Positions 34,575 to 44,249 of a DNA stretch of 64,000 nucleotides are shown here, one piece after another (the stretch's first letter is position 1; every line of letters starts with the position of its first letter). Below the pieces are notes generated by a model. It was not told the origin of the DNA. It was given only the letters and a program-made list of their open reading frames with translations, and did not search any database. The translations under genes and the position numbers were made by a program. Origin of the DNA: Dastarcus helophoroides (lineage: Eukaryota; Arthropoda; Insecta; Coleoptera; Bothrideridae); assembly GCA_028583605.1 (NCBI GenBank), contig CM053331.1, forward strand, positions 15,174,857 through 15,238,856, read 5' to 3'.

Positions 34575-35199
34575 CAACCTTTGTTGTGTTTTTTAATTTT
34601 TCTTGGTTTCAGGGGACAAGTTCTGTGTTTCAATTTTTGAAGATAACCAAGGACCAGTCCGTTCCATCAAAATTAAATTTAAAGTCAACACTTAGAAAAT
34701 AAAAGGAAAATCGTTCTAATATGACATGCTGATCATAAAGTCAAAATTTTGAGGGAAACAGTCAAAACTGCATTTCAAATCGCAATTTTGAGAAAAAAAA
34801 TCACAATTTTGATTAAAAAATGGGGTTTTAACAAATTTTGAGGTTAAAAATTGAAGCTTCGAGAAAACCAAAGGCGTCAAAAATACTCCAAATTTCTTGA
34901 AAAGGTCGAAACTCTTACTTACGTGGAAAATGTCAGAAGAAATTGAAAGTGTAAAATGTATTAAATTTTAGAACTTTAATAAGGAAATCGAAATTTCGAG
35001 ATTCACATTTTGTAAAAAAATGGACATAAAAGAAAATTCTCAATTCACAAATAATTCTCTAATTTAAATAATTTCAATTTAGTTCTGAAGAGAAAATTAA
35101 AACACGTCGAAGAAAACGTTATGCCCGAAAGCGTTAAACGTTTTTGTGGAGAAAAATCGAAAATTAATATTTTATTTAATAATTAGTTAATTAATGCAG

Positions 35200-37070
35200 C
35201 AATCAAAATGAACACTTCTCACTGAAAATCTTTTTGGGTAATTTTATTTAAAGCAACATTTCACAAATGGATTATCGAAATTGTCATTTAAAATTTAAAT
35301 TACCTTTATTTTGTACATTTATCCGTTATCATTTTTCAGGGACCAGCCCCCCCCACCCCCCTAGAAAAAAATTGTAGATATGCCAATGGTTGCCAAGTTT
35401 TTTATATGTGTAATAATTATATTAAAGTATGTCATTGTCATCCAGTTCTAAGCGATGAATAATGTTTTAAGTTTCTAGCCCATCGGGAAGTTGGTTTAAC
35501 CCGGCTGTAGTCGCACCATTCTTTTGGGAAAATATGGTCGCGATGGTTTTCACAGACCCAAATAAGTTATGGACCCTATTTTTAGGAAATTAAATGACTG
35601 AAACCTTTAATCGGTTTATAGATCATGAGAAATTACCCCTTTAAGTAAATAACAACAGCAAAAATGAAAATAACAACATATAAGTAAAACACATGTTGCT
35701 TCATAATTCATATTAAAAATGTTTAATTCCACATTTTTCAATTTTACGGAGAGCTGATTTTAAAAACATAAATTAAACAACTGTATAAAATAGTCGTAAT
35801 GCACAAGCAACATAAAAATATTAACAGCAACTCAAAAAAACAAGATATAAAAATAATTGACATTTTTAACTTCTACTGCGTGGAATTCTTCAATTTTAAA
35901 AACCAATAAACTATATAAATGATAAATATAACAAGAGATATAAAAATTTCAGAATATTTTTATAAATGTTTGCTATGACCGGTTTCGATTTTCAGCATCG
36001 TCGTAGTTTGTTTAGACCTTGTTATGAAAACTAAGTTCCATGACTCACGGACTTCTAGGAATATTTCGTCTACTTCAAATTCTCATCTAAAACTTGAACT
36101 AGGGGTGTATCCAGAAGATCTCATTTATAAGTGTAAATTGTCTCGATTGTAAATATTTGCGATTTCTGCGGCTTTCAGGAAATTAAGTTTTTTAGTATTA
36201 TTGTAAATATGTTATACTTCCATTGTGTTCGCGTTTGTAAGTTCATTTTGTGTTTATAATAGATGCTTTACAAATTTGATCTTTGTGAATGTTTATTTCT
36301 GAAGGCACCAAGATGTTCATTCTACCTAATAAGAAAATTTCGTGGTGTTTGACCTATATACACAGCTTTACACTTAGAGTAATTTAATTTATAAATACCA
36401 GATTTACCAAATTCTGGATTTGTTTCGTTTTTTCTTTTGCATTAAAAAGCATTTCAGTTAACGAATTAAATGATTTAGAGCTAGGTGTCGCTTAAGATGT
36501 ACGAGAAACCATATTACTTTTTTTGAGATGTTTTTAAAATATATTATAGCAAAATAGTCTATTTTGTGGAAGGGGGCGCATTGCATGAAAGTTGTCATGT
36601 TCACGTTATCACAAAAAATAAAAACCATCGAGTCTAAGAGACCCGGCGCGACTACCGCCGATTAAAAAATGTGTACAAACACTCAGTCACATATGAGTGT
36701 CAAACGTTAATTGATGCTATTTTTCAATCACAGACAAGAAAGTGAGTTAGTGAAAAACGCGCAGTAAAATTAAGAGAAAACCCCGTGCCAAAAAGAGCAT
36801 GCTATAAAACGTTTTTTTTTATATGTTTTTATTATTCAGTAGTCTGTCTACGAGTAGTCGATTCTTTATCAGAAGTAAGGTTATTCTATCAAACAATTAT
36901 TAAAGTATTAATATATAGAATGATTCATAAAGAATACGACCGTCACAAGTCCGAAAGCTTAACCTAATTGATGATTAGATAGAAAAATATTATCTTTGGA
37001 CAACCCGTAGAAATGTCATAAAAATAGCTTAATTGACAAAAACTATGTTGAAATACAAATCTTCCTTCCC
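35200..37070. other. Unassigned AT-rich DNA
   Basis: No gene is recognised. It includes a short C-rich tract (about 35347-35361) and the degenerate hammerhead-like motif at 35973-36006, listed separately. Open frames such as 36785-36967 have no signature. Confidence 0.35.
35973..36006 (-). ncRNA. Degenerate hammerhead-like motif with ACCGGT stem III
   Basis: The minus strand reads CTACGACGATGCTGAAAATCG then GAAACCGGTCATAGC. GAAA, the self-complementary ACCGGT and the C of GTC fit the 3' half of a hammerhead, and CTA/TAG can close stem I. The 5' core is CGACGA instead of CUGACGA, so one invariant base is missing. A decayed relative of Penelope-type hammerheads is the best guess. Confidence 0.35.
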
Positions 37071-37074
37071 AAAA

Positions 37075-37255
37075 CCAAGAAAGATTAAAAAAACACAACA
37101 AAGGTTGCTCTAATGCGTTTCGATAGCCAAGTTATCATCTTCAGAGAGATACCCAGAGCAACCGTTGTTGTGTTTTTTGATCTTTCTTGGTTTCGGGGGA
37201 CAAGATTTGTATTTCAATTTTGGAAGTTATCCAAGAACCAGTTCGTTCCGCCAAA
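37075..37255. mobile_element. Hammerhead-like foldback family, copy C
   Basis: The left half is inverted: AACCAAGAAAGATTAAAAAA, GGTTGCTCTAATGCGTTTCG, then ATCATCTTCAGAGAGA (to about 37150). The right half resumes forward at AGAGCAACCGTTGTTGTG through TTTCTTGGTTTCGGGGGACAAG and ends near CCAAGAACCAGTTCGTTCCG. The right half has lost its hammerhead-like part, so this is an asymmetric derivative of copy B. Confidence 0.65.
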
Positions 37256-37422
37256 ACATAAAAATAACATAAAAAGAACTATGTTTCTAATAATACAAGA
37301 TCTCAACTAAAGCCAACTTACCATCGTTATTTAAAAAAGATGTATTTTTAATAAAAAATTAACGTAGAACGTGCCGACAATATGATGCCTAATTTGAGAA
37401 AGTAAATCAACACTTTACAAGG

Positions 37423-37490
37423 CTTAGTTAGTAGCTTAGTGGTAGAAAGCTAGGCTCGTAAGGACCTTTCTTCGATCTCAATCACACCGA
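37423..37490 (+). tRNA. tRNA-like sequence (pseudo-tRNA or SINE head)
   Basis: TAGCTTAGTGG at 37432-37442 is an excellent internal promoter A box. AGCT...AGCT can form a D arm, a CTCGTAA anticodon-type loop follows, and TTCGATCTC at 37471-37479 resembles the B box TTCGANTCC. The anticodon stem and acceptor stem do not pair well, so this is not a functional tRNA. A T-rich run follows. Confidence 0.35.
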
Positions 37491-37494
37491 TGAT

Positions 37495-39650
37495 TCGTTT
37501 TTTTTTAAATTTGTTACATTATTTTTATGGGATCATTTCTCTTACTTTATTTTCTTTATTTCAATACATATATTAGGGTAAATTACTATTACATTCTTAT
37601 GTATTCTGTTTATGCTACTGTCATGTCACGATCAACAATCATGATGTGCTATATGCACTGAACACCTTATGGAAGCACATTGATCAACGACCAAAAGTTA
37701 CAGTCATGTGTATTATTCATTGCCATACATTTTAGGTATATTTTAGTACCCATTTTTACGGCGTTAGAAGCTGAGATTTGAAAAATCCTTTTCTAGTGGT
37801 CACATGTGTAGTAGGGAAACACCTGTGTCAAATTTCACACTTCTAGATACACCAACCGATTTTTGCTGAGCGATGTCTATTAGTCAGTGGTTAGAGATTT
37901 ATTAAGTAGATTTTTATTAGTAACACAACTGCAATTTTCTTAGAAATCACGGGTCACAACTGTATGTCTATTTTCTTGATATTTACTTCGGTGAATATCA
38001 CTCCTAAAAAAAAACGCCCTCCAATTGAGTGTTGTTTAGTTCTTTGAGGGGCAACAAATTTAGTGAAGAAAAAATCGCATTTTAACGCGCTTTAGTCATT
38101 TATCAATGTCCTACAATAGCTTGCAAAGAGCTTGCAATGCTTAACTTTTTAGATATTTAATTTTATCCGAGTTGATAATTTTACTGCCTTATAAATCCAG
38201 CAATGACGCATTGACTAAATTCTCAGTAGATCTTCTTTAGCGAGATCATAAATGAAACTTGAATGCCGTAGATTCTTTCTTGTAGCGTCACAATGAGATA
38301 CCTTTTGAGTGAAACATTAATGCTATTTCAGTTCTGTTGCAAATGCACTTTTTCGATCAACTCGATTCTTATTATCTAATCCAATATTAAAATTAGCATA
38401 CACAAAAGCTTACCTGACTATGAACTGAAAATGTAAAACGCTATTTTAGAAATATTTTCGATAAAATGAACCTGTAATATGGAAGGATTATAGAAGTTTA
38501 CTATTTAATATTTGATTCTAAAAATATTTCTAGTAAAGTTAAACTTGCGACAATAAAGGTAATGCACATTCATAACTACTAAACTCTGTTAACAATAAAT
38601 ATAAAAATAGGTAGGTTAAAAATTCCATGATTTTTCTATAGATACTTGAGATGCCCGGATTTGGATTCATTTTTCAGTAACGTCGGCGGTTATACCAGTA
38701 TTAAAATTGTTAACAGAGTTTAACAGTTATGAAGTTATTAATATTGAAGAATTCCATATAGTAAGGGTTTAAAATATCAAGTATTCCACATAAAACTTTG
38801 AAAATGTGCCACGTAAGATCGAATATTAATAATAACTTTTATTTATTTTATTTACAAACGGATGTCATCAGACATCTGTCTTGCTAGACAACATAATCAA
38901 CTCAAGCATAAGTGTAATATCGACAAAAGAAATCAGAATACAGTCGCGTTGCCGTCATTTTTGCATCGGAAAGTAGCGACATTAATTAATTAAGCTGTAA
39001 ACAAAAACACAAACCTCGTTAGTCCTTGCTGTAATCTTGTATTAAATATTTTTTATGTCATACTATAAGACTTGTTCTCATACTTACACAAAATGCTGAA
39101 GCATTTTCTATCCATTTATCCCTTCAAAATAAATTACATGTTGTCTTTTGATAATTAATAATACATGCAAGTCAGCCCCCTAACATATTAATTAAAAACT
39201 TGATAATTAAATTTCTCGATGAATGACCTTTGGTGTAGATTTTTATTTGGTTTATTAAATTAATTAGCTTCTTTTCTTTATTTCCTTTGCCGGAAAGCCT
39301 TATAAGAATGGAATTGATATGATGGTAATTATAGTACTCAATTCAATAAATGGCAATGCGTTGCCACAGAGGTAAAAGTTATTAAAAATAATATACAAAA
39401 ATTAAAAAAAAACAAATCTTTATCCTAATTCAAAAATGTCAGTAGTAAATATTTCTTAATTTTACAGGAGGCGTTAAAGGCTAGAATGAAAGAAGTTGTA
39501 TGTTATTGAATTACTTATTGTCGCAATGTTTCAGTAAGTTACAAGTGCAGTTTCGTAGTATATTTAGTTAGGGCAAACACTGTGTCTTCTAATATTGCAG
39601 AGTTCTACTTTTAAAGCGGAAGGAATACACCCGTAGGGGCAATAATTTAT
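37495..39650. other. Unassigned AT-rich DNA
   Basis: No gene, element or RNA is recognised. It may be host intergenic or intronic DNA. Confidence 0.35.
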
Positions 39651-39654
39651 TGTA

Positions 39655-41129
39655 ATCATACAGGGTGGGTAAAAATTATTGCAGCAAATGGGATTATGTA
39701 CAAACGGTTTGACATTTAGATTTGAGGCTTGATGGTATTAAATTAATCCTAAATACCAATATTTTGATGTAAGGTATTTATTATAGGCAGCCACCTAGAA
39801 TTTTCTTAACGCAACCTAGGTTTAGTTTGGTGTCATTTGGCAGGTAACTGAAGGGACCCTATTTAATGGCCTCCCAAGTCTCCAGACAACTCGCACGGAT
39901 TATTTATTCTATGGTATTTGAACAAAATTGTGTATCGTAACGAGGGAGCAATGATGACTTAGAATGATGAATTAAAAGCACTTTTGTCTAAAGATTTAGA
40001 TATTGTCAGGAGCGATACAGGTTTGAGCAGTTATTGTAATTCTCTTCAGTGAAGTAACTCAATTTGCTTGTTTAATTTTATGTTTTTCTCATCTGTTGAA
40101 GTATTTTTTTCTTCGTTATTTTATTATAAACAAGCTTACGATGATATACTGTTTTGTATTTATAAATTTATTACTTGTTAAATGACAGCAACCTAAACCT
40201 ATGCTGCTATTTATCAAAATTCAAGATGACTGCCTCTAATAAAAACCAGTCGTACAAAACAAATGAAGCATCTATCAATATATGGGTATTTATGTTTAAT
40301 TTAATCCTACTAAGAGTCAAACCCAAATGTAAAACCGTTTTTATACAGGGTGATTCAGCTATAATGGCATTAATTTTAACAGAAGGTAGAGAAAAATGAG
40401 TATGATACGAATCCGTTATTAAACAAATATGTTTATAGTACATTTTTGCTGAAAAATAAAATCATTTCAAATCATAATTATAACCCCTTTTCGGGCTTCC
40501 ACTGACTTCATGCGGCTTCGTATGACACATCCAAATAAAACTCTATGTCTGCTTGGATACGACGTTCCACAATTAAAATATTTTTGTTAAACTTCATAAA
40601 TCTAGCTAAGGCGAATGACATTGATCCATAAAAATTATAAAAGATAAAAACTGTAATGTTTTGTGTAGTAGGAACAAAATCCGAGTGACGGTTGCAAAAC
40701 TAACTATTTGATTTATAAGTAAAAAAGTCATATATTGTGCTTTGATTGTCTGATTCTTTGTTTGAAGAAATTATAGCGAACAAAAGTAAGAGCAAGTAAC
40801 GAAAAAAAAAGGCACGCAATATCTTATTACATATTGTTATCTATGAAGTAAATAGTAGTTCAATGGTCACCTGTCATTGCCACCTGCCAATAGTGTCAAT
40901 TTTTGTGGTTTTGTTTATCATGCTTTGCTTTTCATGGTTTGTGCTTTTTATTATGGAGGTTTCATAATTGCTTTTGCAACAAATGCCGTGGTGAAATAGT
41001 TTAAACAAATAGCTTTGGAAATGCAATAAATCAAAAGTCAAACTATAGTGACATCTGTCAATAATTGAACTAATGGTTGACAAACATTTGTTGTTGCTAT
41101 TTGACTGAAAAATGTTCACGTGAATGATA
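39655..41129. other. Unassigned DNA with two isolated transposon ends
   Basis: TACAGGGTG motifs at about 39660 (TACAGGGTGGGTAAAAATTA) and about 40346 (TACAGGGTGATTCAGC) look like left ends of foldback elements, but no inverted partners were found. No coding region is recognised. The overlapping frames at 40175-40443 have no signature. Confidence 0.4.
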
Positions 41130-41796
41130 TGCAGGGTGAGTCAAAAAGAATGGGCCAACGCTAAACTGGAAATACTAGACACCAAAATATTACGATTAAG
41201 CTCAATATGCCTTATACCAATATGTCTGATTTAAGAGATACAGGGCGTTTAAAATTTAAATTTAATTTTGAAAGTTTTTAATAATTGAGAAAGTGTTGAT
41301 GCTATAAATACAATATTTGGGAGTTTTATGTTCTTCAATGTGAGAATCACGAATTTTGAATTTATATTGACGTTGCTTCTAGAGGGCGTTAGTTTCACGT
41401 AATCATTTAGGTAAATTAAAATATATTTTTTTTATCTGTTGAGTTATACTTAAAACTATAAAATAAAACAATATAAAAGGACGATTAATTCTACAAAGTA
41501 AAGGTACTCTTATTTAAGTCGCCTAAAACTAACGGTTTTAGCATATGCATTTAAAAGTTTCAGTGTATTTTTTTAAGACTTTTTTAGGCGTAGATGTTAC
41601 TATATTAATATATTAAATTTATAGCATCAAAACTTGCTCAATTATTGAGAAATTTCAAAATAAAATTTAAACTTTAAACGCTCTGTATCTCTTAAATCAG
41701 TCACATTAGTATAAGGAATGTTAAGCTTAATTGTAATATTTTAGTGTCCAGTATCTCCAGTTTTACGTTGGCCCTTTTTTTCTGATTCACCCTGTA
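41130..41796. mobile_element. Compact foldback element, 667 bp, same family as 59296-60496
   Basis: The left end (CAGGGTGAGTCAAAAAGAATG) and right end (inverted, ending GATTCACCCTGTA) begin inverted repeats of about 190 bp. Both carry the internal GAGATACAGNGCGTTTAAA motif about 105 bp in, and both end near TTGATGCTATAAAT. The middle (about 41455-41515) is nearly identical to the corresponding part of the 1.2 kb copy at 59296-60496. No transposase is encoded. A TA target is present on the right; the left shows TG. Confidence 0.75.
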
Positions 41797-41799
41797 TTA

Positions 41800-42270
41800 T
41801 TTATTAGTTTATGGGGAATTTCAAAAAAAAAAACCCTAGAAGAACAGGTGAATACTCTCTGATATACCCCGAACATATTATTCCAAACCTAAAAATATTT
41901 AAAAGTTTTGTTTCCAAAGGCTGTTTGATTAAATCGTACAATTGCCAATTTTTAATGAAACATTTTTTACAATAAATTTGCTTATAATTATTTAACGGAA
42001 AAATATATCAAATGTTTTTCTTTACAAAATTTGTTTACAAAAATTAGCTCTTCTTAAATGTGCAAAAATAAAAGTATGTTTCCCAAGAAAAAAAATCAAT
42101 GACGTCATTACTTTGGTTTACAAATCTGAAAAATAAGCAAATCTAGCCTAAAATGAATCTTATTTAATCCAATGTCAAAATCTCTTTTCAGATTTCTTGT
42201 TATCATTAGTTTTTCTTTTTCTTATAATAGTCCGAGTTATCGAGTTTCGCTCACCCTGTATATAATGAAG
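41800..42270. other. Spacer with one transposon end
   Basis: The only landmark is an isolated GCTCACCCTGTATA end at about 42240-42253. No coding region is seen. Confidence 0.35.
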
Positions 42271-42279
42271 TGAATTTTA

Positions 42280-43740
42280 AAAAGTGAGAAATTTAAAAAA
42301 ACTGGTTCAAATTTTGAAAAAATCCGAAAATTGTGGAGAGGTCAAATTTAAAAAAAAAAATAAAAAATGTTCATAGAAAATGTAAAATTTTCAAAGATTT
42401 TATGAGATGACAAAATTTTATAATAGTAAAAATTTGAAAAAATTTAGGATTTTAACCAAAATTGGAAATGCCGAACCTTTGAAAAAGATCTAAATAAGGA
42501 ATATATTGAAATTTTAAAAATTCAAAATTTGAAAACTCCGGAATTTTTAAACATTTGAAATTTTACCAAACAGTAGGAAATTAAGAAAACAAGCATTTCG
42601 AGAAATATCCTGATTTGAAAAATAATCGAAATTTTCAAAAAAGACGAACTTTCTATAGTAGCGCTAATTTCAAAAAAAAATTAATTAAAATCTTGAAAAA
42701 TGTCGATATTTTCCAAAATAGTCAAAATTTTGAAAAAAAATCGGAATTTTAAAAATAACTTTGACAAAAAAAAATTGAAAATAAAATCTTTTAAAAATGT
42801 AAAAATTTCAAAAAAAATCCAAATATGTATAAAAAATTGTAAATCGAAAATTTAATTTTCAAAAATTTTTAAAAAACTAAAATATTGAAAGTTCTACTAC
42901 ATTTCGCACTATATTTAACACATTCAAGAAAAACCATCAAAATTTTTAAACGAAAAATCGAAATCTTTGAAATCGTCCTAATTTTCCTACCGAATCGTAC
43001 TGAAATTTTGATAAAAACTTGAAAGATTTTCAACGAAATTTTAAAGAAATAGTGAAAATTTTTTAAAATTATTTTTTTTTAAAAAGCGAATCCTTTGACC
43101 AAAATCAAAATTTTGATAAAAAATGTCGAAATTTTAAAATAAAATCGGAATCTTTTACAAAATTCAAGAATCCCCAAATGTAAAAAATAAAATAAATTTC
43201 AAAAGAATCCAAAACATGTTGGAAATTGAAAAACTAAAATTTTGCAAAAATAAAATTTTTAAAACATAGTAGAAGTTTGAATAATTATTGAAATTATAAA
43301 GTTAAGAAGAAATGTTTAAAAAATATCAGAATTTCTAGAAAATTTTGAAGTTTTCAGCATAAAATTCAACTCCTTGAAATAAAGTCAAAACTATAAATTT
43401 CAAAAATATCAAACAAGTGGATCCAAAATTTTCGAAAACATCTAAATTTTGGAAAGTGGAAAATTTCAAAGAAAATTTAAATTTTGAAAAGCAGTCTAAA
43501 TTTTGAAATACAATCGAGATCTGTTACAAAAAAGATATTTTCAAAAATATTGGAGAACATAAATAATTTTTAAAAGAAGTCGAAATGAGAGATGATTGAT
43601 TTGATACATCTGTCAAACTGTTCCATTTTTGAAGAATTTTACATTAAAATACGGAAAAAATTCAAAATTTCTAGAAAAGATCGAAATGAAAAGTTTAAAT
43701 ATTTGGGGAAAGAATGAAAGTCAACTTTCTGAAAATTAAT
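42280..43740. repeat. Degenerate AAAATTTTGAAAAA array, A-rich on the plus strand
   Basis: About 1.45 kb of short diverged units share the theme TCGAAATTTTGAAAAAA, as in the 31-35 kb arrays. No coding content is present. Confidence 0.55.
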
Positions 43741-44041
43741 TTCATTCTGGTAAATTATGGTTATGTTTTTAGGATTTTGAAGGAGCTTGAACGTCGTTTA
43801 GCCTTTTAGAGTGCATATTATACTAAGTTGAACTATCGATCTTGATGACCTCTTCAGACAAAAAAAAAAGAACATTTGAAAAATTCGTCACCAGTTTTAT
43901 TGAGTGCAAATTTAACCGTTTGCCTGTTAGAGACGCAATAAAACACTAGTAGGAACGCCCTTGTTGCTCGTAGAAGTCGCTAAAGTTCTACCCTACTATT
44001 TTGGTAAATCAAGGAATTAAACTCAAGACCTGAAACAACTT

Positions 44042-44239
44042 TTATTTATTTACATTAACTATTATATTAATAATTAATATTATATAAACTACAGTGTATT
44101 TATACACGGGGTTTTCCACCCATCCAGGTTGTGTTGGGACAATCTTAGTTAAAATAGTTCTGTCCCTCGTCTTAATGGTGTACTGCGTTGTCCCAATTTT
44201 CCAGCGAATCGGCATGTCATCCCCACAGTCAGCAGTGAT
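44042..44239 (-). CDS. Probable terminal exon of an unrecognised host gene
   Basis: A strong splice acceptor on the minus strand (ACAATTTTTTTAG, boundary at 44240) is followed by a single frame of 65 codons ending at TAA (44042-44044); the other two frames stop early. The peptide begins ITADCGDDMPIRWKIGTTQY, passes TRDRTILTKIVPTQPGW and ends in a hydrophobic tail (TVVYIILIINIIVNV). The tail suggests a membrane or GPI anchor. Base composition is clearly richer in G+C than the neighbourhood until the tail. I do not recognise the family. Upstream exons would lie at higher coordinates and none was identified, so this could also be a fragment. Confidence 0.45.
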   Translation of the reverse strand: MTADCGDDMPIRWKIGTTQYTIKTRDRTILTKIVPTQPGWVENPVYKYTVVYIILIINIIVNVNK

Positions 44240-44249
44240 CTAAAAAAAT

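Larger units (their letters stand above)
34151..34638. mobile_element. 488-bp near-perfect palindrome, hammerhead-like family copy B
   Basis: Arms of 236 bp (34151-34386 and 34403-34638) are inverted copies, with one mismatch that I could find, around a 16-bp spacer. Each arm, read outward, holds a TATA-like AGTATATAAGGG, then CTCT-CTGAAGA-T-stem-loop-GAAAC-GCGTT-AGAG, then TTTCTTGGTTTCAG (splice-acceptor-like) and GGGACAAG. The outer right flank continues with ACCAAGGACCAGTCCGTTCC, shared with the other copies. Inverted terminal repeats with hammerhead motifs are known for Penelope-like elements, so a non-autonomous relative is a reasonable guess, not proven. No reverse transcriptase is present. 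Confidence 0.8.
33660..35200. repeat. Degenerate A-rich array flanking the palindrome
   Basis: It has the same style as 31250-33450, with units such as GAGAAAAAAATCACAATTTTGA. It surrounds the palindromic element at 34151-34638 on both sides. No coding content is present. Confidence 0.5.
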
